Source: Pontibacter sp. G13 (lineage in GTDB: Bacteria > Bacteroidota > Bacteroidia > J057). Taken from it: a stretch of DNA of 64,000 bases. The first letter of the stretch is position 1; every line of letters starts with the position of its first letter. Shown in pieces: positions 9,508-20,000 of this stretch. The position numbers and the translations under genes are program-made. The notes below the pieces were generated by a model that worked only from the letters and a program-made list of their open reading frames with translations, ran no database searches and had not been told where the DNA came from. Location: NCBI RefSeq assembly GCF_031851795.1, contig NZ_CP134696.1:6758001-6822000 (forward strand), read 5' to 3'.

Positions 9508-9553
9508 TTGATTCATCAAGCGGCCAAATAACCGAAAAATTTTGATGAATCAA
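9508..9553. repeat. Inverted repeat upstream of cobT
   Basis: Twelve-base perfect arms, TTGATTCATCAA at 9508-9519 and TTGATGAATCAA at 9542-9553, with a 22-base spacer. It lies between the cobT start and the end of the next minus-strand gene. There is no U-run, so it is more likely an operator or transcript hairpin than a classical terminator. Confidence 0.5.
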
Positions 9554-9624
9554 ACAGCCCCGAAAAGCTGGATGTCCAGTCAGGGTGATAATTATTTAGT
9601 TGAAAATTGGGAAATGAGAAATAT

Positions 9625-10071
9625 CTATTCGACCGGGACCGCCTCAAATAGCTGGTAGCACAATCCGTAGGGATCGTCATTGAGATTCAACGTCCCGCGA
9701 AATACGATGATTTCGTCCAACATGAATTCACGGTCGAAATTTGCCAGTTGGATTTCGATGACGCTTTCTCGGGCACCACCGCCACAAAAGAAGCAGCTGC
9801 TATAGGGGAATGCAGATAGTGCGAACGCCCTTCCTTGGGCATCCATAGGGATGAGATAACCCTTGATTTCGACTTGTTGGCCATTCAGCTCATTGATCTC
9901 TTGAGCAAAGATGGTCTTGTTGTAAACATGGCCGGCTTCATCATCAAAGACCGTCGCATAGGTGACCTTGGACAAGAGGTTCCAATCGATGATTCGCTGA
10001 GCGTAGGAAGGAGCCAAGGATATCACGAGCAGGCCGCAAATTAGGCCCAGATTGAGCAGGATGGATTTCAT
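9625..10071 (-). CDS. Exported DUF3299-like protein
   Basis: Start at ATG 10071, which gives a signal peptide (LLNLGLICGLLVISLAPSYAQ); the longer reading frame upstream has no family features. The mature ~128 residues begin IIDWNLLSKV and contain GQQVEIKGYLIPM and SSCFFCGGGA, the pattern I associate with the periplasmic DUF3299 family, with the CFFCGGG motif a possible metal or disulfide site. Function unknown. Divergent from lgt. Confidence 0.6.
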   Translation of the reverse strand: MKSILLNLGLICGLLVISLAPSYAQRIIDWNLLSKVTYATVFDDEAGHVYNKTIFAQEINELNGQQVEIKGYLIPMDAQGRAFALSAFPYSSCFFCGGGARESVIEIQLANFDREFMLDEIIVFRGTLNLNDDPYGLCYQLFEAVPVE

Positions 10072-10335
10072 ATCGGGGAATCGGTTGTTGCGTAAAGGTA
10101 CGGATTTTTGGAGGAAGGCTATTCGATTCACGAAGCTTCGGGTGAAAATGGCTCCCATCCCGATAGTTTTGATTTTGCAAAAGCCGCGTTTGCGTAGTTT
10201 CTTTGAATGGTGGTCCAAATCGAGGAGTACATGGAACCATTTCCGCTCTCCTCGACCCTTTACCCATTCCAATATGCGACGGGTTTTCCGCGATGGAAAT
10301 CCTCCTTATCCGTTATCGAACGATATCCTGAAACT

Positions 10336-11154
10336 ATGACCTTAGCTGCCATTGATTGGACGGTCAATCCTGAAATCTTTTCCCTCGGTCCCATTCATTT
10401 CCGCTGGTACGGATTGCTCTTTGCGACCGGATTTTTCCTGGGGTTCCTCATGACCCAGAAGGTATTTCAACGTGAAAACGAACCCGAAAAACTCCTCGAT
10501 TCCTTGTTGTTCCTCATGATTGGCGGAACCATCATCGGAGCTCGATTTGGACATGTGTTCTTTTACAACTGGGATTATTACAGCCAAAACCTTGGGGAGA
10601 TCATCCAGATCCAAAAAGGTGGACTTGCCAGTCATGGTGCGGCCGTTGGCCTGTTTTTGGCCTTTGTCATCTACCGCAAATTTTTCAGCAAGCGCTCTGT
10701 CCTATGGACCACAGACAGACTGGCGATGAGTGTCGCTTTGGGAGGTTTCTTCATCCGCATGGGCAACCTGATGAATCATGAGATTGTGGGCCTGAAAGCT
10801 GATCTGGCTTGGGCATTCAAGTTTCATTTCTACGAAGAGGTTCCCGTACCGCGTCATCCTGTCCAACTGTATGAGGCATTCTCCTATCTGGCGATTTTCG
10901 GCCTCCTATTTTTCCTCTACTGGAAAACCGATGCCCGCAAATACAAAGGCATGCTCACCGGCCTGTTTGGGATTTTGGTCTTTGGCGTCCGGATTGTCAT
11001 GGAGAATTTCAAGACCAGTCAAGGCGGATTTGAGACCAATTTCGAGAGCAACTTCGGCGTGTTCTTGTCCACCGGTCAGTGGCTCAGTATCCCTCTCGTG
11101 CTTTTTGGAATCGGACTGGTGGCCTATTCGCTCAAGCACAAATCTGAAGACTAA
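10336..11154 (+). CDS. lgt: Prolipoprotein diacylglyceryl transferase
   Basis: Start chosen at ATG 10336, which gives the usual N-terminus ending a short soluble lead before FHFRWYGLLFATGFFLGF-type helix 1; the frame extends upstream without homology. Conserved YGLLFATGF, GLASHGAAVGLFLAF (catalytic His region) and FFIRMGNLMNHEIVG, corresponding to the Lgt signature GRxGNFxNxExxG; C-terminal HPVQLYEAFSYL. Transfers diacylglycerol to the lipobox Cys of prolipoproteins in the inner membrane. Many lipoproteins in this window would be its substrates. Confidence 0.93.
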   Translation: MTLAAIDWTVNPEIFSLGPIHFRWYGLLFATGFFLGFLMTQKVFQRENEPEKLLDSLLFLMIGGTIIGARFGHVFFYNWDYYSQNLGEIIQIQKGGLASHGAAVGLFLAFVIYRKFFSKRSVLWTTDRLAMSVALGGFFIRMGNLMNHEIVGLKADLAWAFKFHFYEEVPVPRHPVQLYEAFSYLAIFGLLFFLYWKTDARKYKGMLTGLFGILVFGVRIVMENFKTSQGGFETNFESNFGVFLSTGQWLSIPLVLFGIGLVAYSLKHKSED

Positions 11155-11183
11155 CCGCAGGCCTATGCCTGACACCATATACA

Positions 11184-11221
11184 AGGGCTCGAACCACGTA
11201 GGGACGAGCCCTCTTTTTTTC
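11184..11221 (+). terminator. Rho-independent terminator after lgt
   Basis: AGGGCTCG (11184-11191) pairs with CGAGCCCT (11205-11212) across a 13-base loop and is followed by a run of T. It ends the lgt transcript just before the lactonase gene. Confidence 0.8.
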
Positions 11222-11237
11222 CAAAACTACGCTTCAC

Positions 11238-12431
11238 ATGCATACGCGATTTCTCCGCTCGACACCCATTCTGGGACTTGTGCTAGCCGCTTGCCTATCA
11301 AGTTGCGATTCCCAGTCCTCCCAATCATCTGATACCGACCCCATCATGACCCAGCAGTCCCTCTTTGTTGGAACCTACACCCGCAAGGAAGGCCACGTAG
11401 ATGGTCAAGCCTCAGGCGTCTACCACATGACCCGATCGCCACAGGAGGGCGGCAAAATCGGCCATCTGGAAACCGCTTTCGAGGTGGTCAATCCCTCTTT
11501 TGTCAAGGTGTCCGAGGACGGGAAGAATCTCTATGCAGTCAGTGAACTCGCAGGAGAGGCAACTCCGACAGGCTCCTTGCGTGCCTTCGCGATTGGGGCT
11601 GATCACACACTCACCCCGCTGAATGAATTGTCCACCCTCGCAGGCGCTCCTTGCCACATTGAATTGGACCACACCCAGCAATTCGTCGCAGTAGCCAATT
11701 ACCTGGATGGAATCGTGAATCTCTACAGGAGAATGGAAGATGGCTCTATCGCTCCCGCCGACACGATTCGGGTTGAGGGCTCTGGGCCCACACCCCGGCA
11801 AAAATCCTCGCATGCTCACTCGGTCAGATTTACCCCCGACAACCAATTTGCGCTGGTGATGGATTTGGGGAGCGACAAGATCTGGATATTCAAGCTGGAT
11901 CAGGAGCAAGGACAGTTGTTGACGCACACCCAGCCCGTAGTGGAATTACAGGGTGGGGCAGGACCTCGCCATTTGGATTTTCACCCTACGTTGCCGATCG
12001 CTTACGTTATCAATGAGTTGGACAACACCATCAACGTGATCCGGATGGATCTCGAGGCGGGAACTTTCAAGGATGCGGGCGCGATCTCCACGCTTCCAGC
12101 AGATTTCGATGGGCAGAGCGGGTGTGCTGATATCCATGTTCACCCATCCGGCAAATTTCTCTACGGGTCCAATCGCGGCCACAACAGCTTGGCCATGTTC
12201 TCCATTGACGAGGAAACTGGGGCATTGACTCTGATGGGGCACATCTCGACGGAGGGCGATCATCCTCGCAACTTCGCCATTTCCCCCGAAGGCGATCAGA
12301 TCTACGTAGCCAATCAAAATGCCAGCAACATCGTCCTGTACGATATCGATCCAGCATCTGGTATGTTGAGCTATACCGGAGACCAATGGCCCGTGCCGAC
12401 TCCGGTGTGCATCGAATTTATGCCGATGTGA
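11238..12431 (+). CDS. Lactonase-family beta-propeller lipoprotein
   Basis: 397 residues. Lipoprotein signal peptide with lipobox LSSC at ~21-24. The mature protein is a seven-bladed propeller of the 6-phosphogluconolactonase (YbhE)/muconate cycloisomerase type: SLFVGTYTRKEG opening, AVANYLDGIVNLYR, HAHSVRFTPDNQFALVMDLG with conserved His/Arg, GAGPRHLDFHP, and HPRNFAISPEGDQIYVANQN. As a surface-anchored lipoprotein it is unlikely to serve the cytosolic pentose phosphate pathway, where a NagB-type pgl is encoded elsewhere in this window. Substrate unknown. Confidence 0.85.
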   Translation: MHTRFLRSTPILGLVLAACLSSCDSQSSQSSDTDPIMTQQSLFVGTYTRKEGHVDGQASGVYHMTRSPQEGGKIGHLETAFEVVNPSFVKVSEDGKNLYAVSELAGEATPTGSLRAFAIGADHTLTPLNELSTLAGAPCHIELDHTQQFVAVANYLDGIVNLYRRMEDGSIAPADTIRVEGSGPTPRQKSSHAHSVRFTPDNQFALVMDLGSDKIWIFKLDQEQGQLLTHTQPVVELQGGAGPRHLDFHPTLPIAYVINELDNTINVIRMDLEAGTFKDAGAISTLPADFDGQSGCADIHVHPSGKFLYGSNRGHNSLAMFSIDEETGALTLMGHISTEGDHPRNFAISPEGDQIYVANQNASNIVLYDIDPASGMLSYTGDQWPVPTPVCIEFMPM

Positions 12432-12451
12432 TCTTTTTTCGAAGATTTCTC

Positions 12452-12493
12452 CAACAACCCCGTCTGTCCTTGGCAGATGGGGTTGTTGCTTTT
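12452..12493 (+). terminator. Rho-independent terminator after the lactonase gene
   Basis: CAACAACCCC at 12452-12461 pairs with GGGGTTGTTG at 12479-12488 (the stem also extends inward through GTCTG/CAGAT), followed by CTTTT. Confidence 0.75.
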
Positions 12494-12883
12494 GGGCGAT
12501 CCCGGGCGCGATTGGGATTCGATTGCTATCTACCCATCAAGTCGCCCGGTCGGTCCCTTACGTGCTCGCCAAGGCTCGGTCTGTGATCTGCGGGCGAGAG
12601 ATCGCCGCCCGCAGATCTCAGACTCCTCCTGACGTCGGCCACTTCAGGCACCTATCGCCGCGGCAGGCCATCGCTTTTCACACTCAAGTGTTGCTGAATT
12701 CCGCATAACTGATAGCGTTTCCCCAAAATCTGCGATTCCAGATATCCATCTTTTGGCAACGGATATGGAGAGAATCCACATGCTTGGTGGTCTACAGGCA
12801 CAATCCCCCATCCCATCACCTCCTTTTCCAGTAAAGTGATTCAAGACAACAAACAAACGATCACCCACTTACATTTCAATGCT
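12494..12883. other. Non-coding stretch with a GC-rich palindromic element
   Basis: About 390 bases with no supportable gene. It is more GC-rich than the flanks and contains the 43-base inverted repeat described separately. The rest (12623-12883) shows no clear signal other than the region immediately before the next lipoprotein gene. Confidence 0.5.
12580..12622. repeat. GC-rich inverted repeat (possible REP-like element)
   Basis: Arms TCTGTGATCTGCGGGCG (12580-12596) and CGCCCGCAGATCTCAGA (12606-12622) pair at all but one position around a 9-base loop. No U-run follows, and it is ~90 bases beyond the terminator of the upstream gene. The style resembles dispersed intergenic palindromes, but only one copy is seen here. 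Confidence 0.6.
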
Positions 12884-13375
12884 ATGAAAAAGCTTCCTTT
12901 CTTCCTCGCGCTCTTTCTCGGTTTCACCCTTTCCGCTTGCCAAGAAGAGGTGATGCCGCCTACGCTCTCCTCCTTTGAAGCCAATGGTCATGCCATCCTA
13001 GATGTGCCGGTAGCCGTTTCGATCGGAGATACGCTCCGTCTGGATATCGTGGCCGAGCATGCCAAGGGAATTACCAAGGTGGAGTTGCAAGACGTATTCT
13101 CCAATGGTGAGAAACATCAGTTGTACGTGGATTTCTACGCTACCGAGCTGACGGCTGCCTCTGACCCCGTAGTCGTGATTTCAGACTTCTTCGCACCAGG
13201 AACTCCCGCCCAGCATGCAGCCATCTCGGCGCTCGGGCACGAACCTCACAAGTATCAAGGATACTACGGCCTGATCGATCTGCACACCAGTACCATCCGC
13301 ACCTTTGAATTGACGGTATTGGCAATCGACGGAGAGCAATTGACCCAGACATTTGAAGTGCTTGTACTCCCATAG
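12884..13375 (+). CDS. Hypothetical lipoprotein
   Basis: 163 residues from ATG 12884, chosen because it puts a lipobox signal (KKLPFFLALFLGFTLSACQ) at the N-terminus; the longer frame from 12836 has no rationale. The remainder looks like an all-beta domain (EVMPPTLSSFEANG, VSIGDTLRLDIVAEHAKGITKVEL, RTFELTVLAIDGEQLTQTFEVLVLP), similar to the short Ig-like DUF4625-type lipoproteins of Bacteroidota. Function unknown. Confidence 0.7.
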   Translation: MKKLPFFLALFLGFTLSACQEEVMPPTLSSFEANGHAILDVPVAVSIGDTLRLDIVAEHAKGITKVELQDVFSNGEKHQLYVDFYATELTAASDPVVVISDFFAPGTPAQHAAISALGHEPHKYQGYYGLIDLHTSTIRTFELTVLAIDGEQLTQTFEVLVLP

Positions 13376-13410
13376 TCTTTGCCGAATAGATATACATACC
13401 TACTTAGACG

Positions 13411-13443
13411 GCAGCCGCTCCATACCGGGGCGGCTGCTTTTGT
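13411..13443 (+). terminator. Rho-independent terminator after the lipoprotein gene
   Basis: GCAGCCGC (13411-13418) pairs with GCGGCTGC (13430-13437) and is followed by TTTTG. The remaining ~250 bases up to the peroxiredoxin gene hold no gene that I can support. Confidence 0.8.
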
Positions 13444-13698
13444 TTGGGGTATATACAACTCTCTAAGGGAATTCCAGTTGGAAAGGGCAGATCTCCATGC
13501 GTGCCTGTCGGGATGATCAGGTTTTATCCGAAAAGTTTTGTCTGAGGACATCCATCCACGAAGTCTCCACGTATTGGGATGAAATTTCGAGCACGACCAT
13601 TTGGAAACTACGCAAATGAGCCTCTTACCGAGCGCGAGTTTGGTACTTCAACTACTTCATTTTGACCGGCAGCTACGCCGGAATCAACACATCCAAAC

Positions 13699-14355
13699 AT
13701 GGCAACTTTGAGATTGGGAGATGTTGCTCCCGACTTCACCGCGCAGACGACTCAGGGCGAAATCTCCTTCCACAATTGGCTAGGAGATAGCTGGGGGGTC
13801 CTCTTTTCTCACCCTGCGGATTTTACCCCGGTATGTACCACGGAATTGGGGACCGTCGCCAAATTTCAGGACGAGTTCAAAAAGCGCAATGTCAAGACCA
13901 TTGCACTGAGTGTCGATCCATTGGCTGACCACAAACGGTGGGTTTCAGACATCGACGAGACGCAGCATACGACGGTGGACTATCCGATCATCGCAGACGA
14001 GGACCGCAAGGTCGCCGAGCTGTACGATATGATCCATCCCAATGCAAGCGCCAAGGCCACGGTCCGGTCTGTGTTTATCATCGCTCCGGATAAGACCGTG
14101 AAACTGACCCTGACCTATCCCGCTTCCACGGGACGAAATTTCTATGAGATTTTGCGGGTCATCGATTCCCTGCAACTGACGGCCTACGAGAAAGTAGCGA
14201 CCCCAGCCAACTGGAACGAGGGAGAAGATTGTGTGATTCTGCCTTCTGTGTCCAATGAGGAGGCCAAGGAGCTGTTCCCGAAAGGATTTCAGGAAGTAAA
14301 GCCGTACCTGCGGATGACTCCGCAACCCAACCTCCAGACCGGAGGTCAGAATTAG
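13699..14355 (+). CDS. 1-Cys type peroxiredoxin (Prx6 subfamily)
   Basis: 218 residues, typical of Prx6-type enzymes. The active site is LFSHPADFTPVCTTELG with the peroxidatic Cys; the C-terminal extension (LQLTAYEKVATPANWNEGEDCVILPSVSNEEA) is diagnostic of the Prx6/AhpC-1Cys subfamily. It reduces peroxides in the cytosol. Monocistronic, with a terminator directly downstream. Confidence 0.93.
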   Translation: MATLRLGDVAPDFTAQTTQGEISFHNWLGDSWGVLFSHPADFTPVCTTELGTVAKFQDEFKKRNVKTIALSVDPLADHKRWVSDIDETQHTTVDYPIIADEDRKVAELYDMIHPNASAKATVRSVFIIAPDKTVKLTLTYPASTGRNFYEILRVIDSLQLTAYEKVATPANWNEGEDCVILPSVSNEEAKELFPKGFQEVKPYLRMTPQPNLQTGGQN

Positions 14356-14398
14356 GCTTTTTTCGAGTCCTGAACCCTTTTCGCTGAACGTTTTCCTG

Positions 14399-14425
14399 AA
14401 ACCCGGTGCATCGCGCCGGGTTTTT
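14399..14425 (+). terminator. Rho-independent terminator after the peroxiredoxin gene
   Basis: AAACCCGG (14399-14406) pairs with CCGGGTTT (14416-14423), and the T-run continues to 14425. Confidence 0.8.
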
Positions 14426-14605
14426 GCATGAACGGGAGCTATGCCCGAATCGTGCGAATTTTTGGCTGGTTGAGGTCCAAGGGGTTGTGAATGGGTGTTG
14501 CAACATAGATATTTGCAGATCGTGCTTCCCGCTAGTTCCCAAGGATCTGTTCGTTTGATTCGATTGAACTGCCGGAATGCCTTCACCACCAAACTATCTT
14601 CTCAC

Positions 14606-16822
14606 GTGTCTCACTACCTGACTCGCCTATGCCTATTGATTGCCTTGTGCGGTATTCAAACGGTTCTCGGCCAAGTAGATCTCACCCCCCGCAAGGTGGT
14701 CGTACGACAATTGGATCAACCGATTGTACTCGACGGCAAACTGGATGAAGCGATTTGGCGGACTGCCCCCGCCTCCGATCCATACATGCAGACCTTTCCC
14801 ACCGATTCTGTTGAAGGCAAATACCAATCACAGTTTTATCTGGCTTATGATTCCGACAACCTCTACGTCGGTTTCCTTTGCGAGTCCAAAGGAGATCAGT
14901 ACGTAGTCAATTCTCTCAAGCGCGATTATTCAGGTGGAGGGATCGATCTATGGACAATTTGGATCGATACCTATTCGACAGCGACCAATGCGGTCTTTTT
15001 CGGTCTTAATCCAGAAGGAGTTGAGCGAGAGGGATATATCACAGGAGCTGGAGATTTCTTCAATTTCTCCACCTCTTGGGACAATGTATGGAAGGGCGAA
15101 GCCTATGTCGGAGATGGATATTGGTCGGGGGAAATGATCATCCCCTTCAAGACCCTTCGATTTCGGGAGGGGGACACCACGTGGCGGATCAATACGTATC
15201 GATTCGATACCCAAGCCAATGAGCGCACCATCTGGCAACCTGTTCCTCAAAATCAAATTATTGCCTCCCTTGGCTTTGGCGGGCAGATGATTTGGGAAGA
15301 ACCCCTCGAAAAGCCGGGTCCCAACATCGCATTGATTCCCTACACCGCCATGCGGATGACTCAGGACTTCGAGGAAGACTCAGGCGTTACGGCGTGGTCC
15401 CCCACGGTCGGTGGGGATGCCAAGATCGGGTTGGGGCCTTCCATGAATTTGGATTTGACCATCAATCCCGATTTTTCGCAGGTGGATGTCGATGTCCAAG
15501 TGACCAATCTCGACCGCTTTGAAATCTTCTTTCCCGAACGTCGCCAGTTTTTCTTGGAGAATGCAGATGTATTTTCCGACTACGGATTCTCTCGAAACCG
15601 GCCTTTCTTTTCGCGGAGGATCGGGGTCGCGACAGATACCTCGGGGAGTCTCATCTCCAATCCCATCTGGTTTGGGGCACGTGTAACCGGAAATCCCAGT
15701 CCCAAATGGCGACTCGGGGCGATGAGTATCCAGACAGCTTCGGATGAGCCTGAGGAGATTGCTTCCACCAATTATTCAGTGCTTTCACTTCAACGGAGTC
15801 TGTGGGGACTATCGCGAATCAGTGCATTCGCAGTCAGCAAGCAGGCATTTCAAGGAAGCGGAAATGGGATGATCGATCTAGGCAACAATCCCAATAATCT
15901 CGTGGGAGGGGTAGACCTGAACCTGATTTCTCCCAGCAATGTCTGGAGTTTGAAGACTTTTGCTCACCAGCAGTTGGATGACTCGATCTCTGCCCAGACC
16001 TTTTCTCACGGATTGCGGGTCGCCTACAATGTCCGGAATTGGCAGGCCAGTTGGACGCACGAATGGATCGGGGAGGAATACGACGCAGAGGTGGGATTTG
16101 TACCAAGAGTTGGGGTATTCAATATCAATCCTGAACTACAGTACAAGATGTATCCCAAGTCGGGAGCTATCCAGCAGCATGGTCCCGGGGCCAGGGTGCA
16201 GGCGACGTTCTTGCCCGAGTTTGGCAAGTCCGATCATCAATACCGACTCTTCTACGAATTCCGACTCATGAATACCGCTCGTGTTTCAGCGGCCGTGTCC
16301 CAGCAATTTACCTATCTCACGGACGAGTTCGAACCGACCAATGTCGATGGCGCAGTCCCGCTTCCTGCAGATTCCGGGTATACCTACACGAGTTTCAATG
16401 CCTCCTTCCAATCGGATCGACGCAAGCTATTTGCCTATAACATCGAGGCCAATGTCGGAGAATTTTTCAATGGATCGCGCTACGGCTTGCAGGGGTCCCT
16501 TTCCTATCGGTTTCAGCCGTTTGGATCGATTGCACTTTCGGGGGCGGTCAATCACCTAGAGCTGCCGGCACCCCATCAGCAGGCGACTTTGTGGCTTTTG
16601 GGGCCTCGATTGGATTTGACGGTGAGTAGAAAAATCTTCTTTACGGCATTTGTCCAATACAACAGCCAAGCGGATAATCTCAATATCAATACCCGCCTTC
16701 AATGGCGTTTTCGTCCGGTATCAGACTTGTTTCTGGTATATTCCGACAATTATCTACCACAACCATTTAAAACGAAAAATCGGGCTATTATCGCTAAGTT
16801 GACCTATTGGCTCAATGTTTAG
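14606..16822 (+). CDS. Exported DUF5916 protein with CBM9-like N-terminal domain
   Basis: About 738 residues from the GTG at 14606, chosen because it gives a signal peptide (SHYLTRLCLLIALCGIQTVLGQ); the frame extends up to a GTG at 14495. Residues ~20-200 form a CBM9/DOMON-like domain (LDGKLDEAIWRTAP, AYDSDNLYVGFLCES), followed by the DUF5916 beta-rich domain with FFPERRQFFLENADVF and a C-terminal region resembling an outer-membrane barrel (alternating hydrophobic strands ending in YWLNV). Likely outer-membrane associated; role unknown. No obvious operon partners. Confidence 0.85.
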   Translation: MSHYLTRLCLLIALCGIQTVLGQVDLTPRKVVVRQLDQPIVLDGKLDEAIWRTAPASDPYMQTFPTDSVEGKYQSQFYLAYDSDNLYVGFLCESKGDQYVVNSLKRDYSGGGIDLWTIWIDTYSTATNAVFFGLNPEGVEREGYITGAGDFFNFSTSWDNVWKGEAYVGDGYWSGEMIIPFKTLRFREGDTTWRINTYRFDTQANERTIWQPVPQNQIIASLGFGGQMIWEEPLEKPGPNIALIPYTAMRMTQDFEEDSGVTAWSPTVGGDAKIGLGPSMNLDLTINPDFSQVDVDVQVTNLDRFEIFFPERRQFFLENADVFSDYGFSRNRPFFSRRIGVATDTSGSLISNPIWFGARVTGNPSPKWRLGAMSIQTASDEPEEIASTNYSVLSLQRSLWGLSRISAFAVSKQAFQGSGNGMIDLGNNPNNLVGGVDLNLISPSNVWSLKTFAHQQLDDSISAQTFSHGLRVAYNVRNWQASWTHEWIGEEYDAEVGFVPRVGVFNINPELQYKMYPKSGAIQQHGPGARVQATFLPEFGKSDHQYRLFYEFRLMNTARVSAAVSQQFTYLTDEFEPTNVDGAVPLPADSGYTYTSFNASFQSDRRKLFAYNIEANVGEFFNGSRYGLQGSLSYRFQPFGSIALSGAVNHLELPAPHQQATLWLLGPRLDLTVSRKIFFTAFVQYNSQADNLNINTRLQWRFRPVSDLFLVYSDNYLPQPFKTKNRAIIAKLTYWLNV

Positions 16823-17067
16823 CGCATTTCATTCAATGGAAAACTGGGGATTCTTACGAAACGTCCGTATTTTCAAGATTCCCTTAGGTGCAGAGGACGA
16901 AATTATTATGAGAGTTTAGTGCGGAAATTTTGTTTGGCTGAAAGGAGTGATGTGCCAGTTGCAAACCCTACAAGCATATTGCCATCCTGCAACCCGACCA
17001 AGAATCGAGCTAAAAATCGAACTTAATCTAGTCTTCCGACCTTACTTCTATCTACATCAGCGAGCGT

Positions 17068-20000
17068 ATGAAACGATTCACCTTGCTTGTGCTTTGCGGG
17101 ATGCTCTTCTCGGGTTCCCTCGCCTTGGCGCAAAAGAAAAAGCGAGATCAGGAGCCGGCTACCAGTTCCTCCGAGGAAAACCGAATGGTGTCTTCCACTT
17201 TCTCTGGTCTCAAATTCCGGAATGTCGGGCCAGCCTTTACTTCAGGCCGTGTTTCCGATATTGCCGTCAACCCCGATAATCACTCAGAATACTACGTGGC
17301 TGTGGCCTCTGGCGGGGTTTGGAAAACCGTCAATCACGGAACCACTTTTCAGCCAATCTTCGATGGACAGGCCTCTTACTCGGTTGGATGTGTCTCCCTC
17401 GATCCCAACAACCCTGCTGTCGTATGGGTCGGGACCGGAGAGAATAACGGCCAACGGTCTGTAGCCTATGGAGATGGGATCTACAAATCCACCGATGGGG
17501 GTAAGTCCTGGAAAAGCATGGGACTGAAAAACTCCGAGCATATCGCGCGCATCTATATCGATCCTCGCAACTCCCAGACGGTTTTTGCCGCTGTGCAGGG
17601 ACCGCTTTGGAGCAACGGTGGAGAACGTGGACTTTACAAATCTACGGATGGCGGCGAATCCTGGGAAAATGTCCTCGAAGTGGATGAATATACCGGAGTA
17701 TCTGATCTGGTAGTGGATCCCCGCAATCCAGATGTCATGTACGCTTCCACCTGGCAGCGTCAGCGCAAAGTATGGACCTTCATTTCTGGAGGACCGGGTT
17801 CTGCCATTTACAAGTCTACCGATGGTGGTGAAACTTGGAAGAAATCACAATCTGGATTGCCAGGAGGTGATCTTGGAAGGATTGGACTGGCCATTTCCCC
17901 CGTGAATCCCGATGTCCTTTATGCCATTGTGGAGGCTGATTCCAAGCGCGGTGGTTTCTTCAGATCTACAGACCGTGGAGCAAATTGGGAGAAACGGAAC
18001 AAATACCAGACTTCTGGTAATTACTATCAGGAGATTTTCTGTGATCCGGTGGAAGTAGGTCGAGTGTATGTCATGGATACCTATGGTCATTTTACCGTGG
18101 ATGGCGGTAAGACATTCAACCGTATCGGAGAACGTACCAAGCACGTGGACAACCATGCTATTTGGATTAATCCCAATGACAATCGGCACATGATCTGGGG
18201 ATGTGATGGTGGCGTGTATGAAACGTATGACCAAACCAAGACGTGGCATTTCAAGGATAATCTCCCCATCATTCAGTTCTACAAAGTCGCTGTAGATAAT
18301 GATGCGCCTTTCTACAATATCTATGGTGGGACACAGGACAACAACTCCATGGGAGGACCAAGTCGGACCATTTCTGCGAACGGGATTCCCAATGCGGATT
18401 GGTACATCACCAATGGAGGAGACGGCTTCGAATCTCAGGTGGACCCCGAAAACCCTAATATCGTCTACGCGCAGGCACAATATGGCTGGCTCGTGAGATA
18501 TGACCGTGCCAGTGGTGAGAATATGTTCATCCAGCCCCAACCGGGCAAAGGTGAACCGGGCCTTCGCTGGAATTGGGATGCACCGCTGTTGATTTCTCCG
18601 CACGACCCCGCAAGACTTTACTTCGGAGCCAACCGCCTTTTCCGGACCGATGATCGCGGAAATGAATGGACCGCAGTTTCTGGTGATTTGTCTCGCCAGG
18701 TAGACCGCAACAAATTGCCCGTGATGGGCAAGGTTTGGAGTGTAGATGCCGTCGCCAAAAACCGCTCTACCTCCAATTATGGCAACATTGTCGCATTGGA
18801 CGAATCACCCATCAAGGAAGGGTTGCTCTATGTCGGAACAGATGACGGATTGATCCAGATCTCTCAAGATGGAGGGGGTTCATGGACCAAAATCAACCAT
18901 GTATCTGGCGTCCCAGAGATGACCTACGTGAATATGCTGGTGGCTTCACAACACGATGTGAACGTGGTTTACGCCGCTTTCAACAACCACAAGCAGGGAG
19001 ACTTCAAGCCATATCTGTTCAAAAGCTCCGATCAAGGAAAAAGCTGGACCAAACTCTCTGGCGGTCTACCTGCCCGAGGATCTGTCTATGCGATCGCCGA
19101 GGATCACGTAGATCCGAATCTACTGTTTGCGGGTACAGAGTTTGGACTGTTCTTTACCACCAATGGTGGTCAGGATTGGGTGCAACTGAAAGGCGGATTG
19201 CCGACGATTGCCATCCGCGATATTGCCATTCAGAAGCGTGAAAACGATCTGGTGCTTGCGAGCTTCGGACGGGGCTTTTATGTGTTGGATGATTATTCGC
19301 CACTTCGCCAAGTGAGTGAGCAGACTTTGACCAAACAAGCTCACCTCTTCCCGATCAAGGATGCACTGATGTATGTGGAGTCCCGCCCATTGGGACTTCG
19401 TGGCAAAGGCTTCCAAGGAGACAATTACTATGCAGCGGAAAATCCTCCTGTCGGAGCGGTGTTCACCCTTTATCTCAACGATGCGCCAAAATCTCTGAAA
19501 GACCAGCGTTCAGCTCGAGAACGTGAATTGGAAGAATCTGGGGAATCCGTGAGCTATCCTACTTTGGATGAAATGCGTGCTGAAGATCGCGAGGAATCCA
19601 GCTATTTGCTGTTCACCATCACCGATACAGAAGGCAAGGTTGTAAACCGTGTCAAAGCACCAATGAAGAAAGGTCTGCAGCGTGTGGTATGGAACGGACA
19701 TTATCCAGCTACTACCCCCGTAAAACTGAATGATAGAGGGCCGATGAGTCCATTCTCGGAGCGAAGCACGGGACCTCGTGCCAATCCTGGAGATTATCAA
19801 GTGTCTGTTGCTCAGGTGATCAATGGCCGAATTCAGGAATTGGTTGGTGCTCAGCCATTCAAATTGATCAAACTGGAAAACACCACCTTGCCTGCTGAAA
19901 ATACAGAGGAGAGTCTGGCATTCTTGGCAGATGTCGCTGAATTGCAGCGTCAGGTAACCAGCGTCAACGCCGTGCAACGTGATCTTACCAATCGCATCAA

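Noticed and set aside
9363-9624. Cobalamin riboswitch upstream of cobT
   Set aside because: No B12-box-like GCCACTG or paired elements seen in the minus-strand leader.
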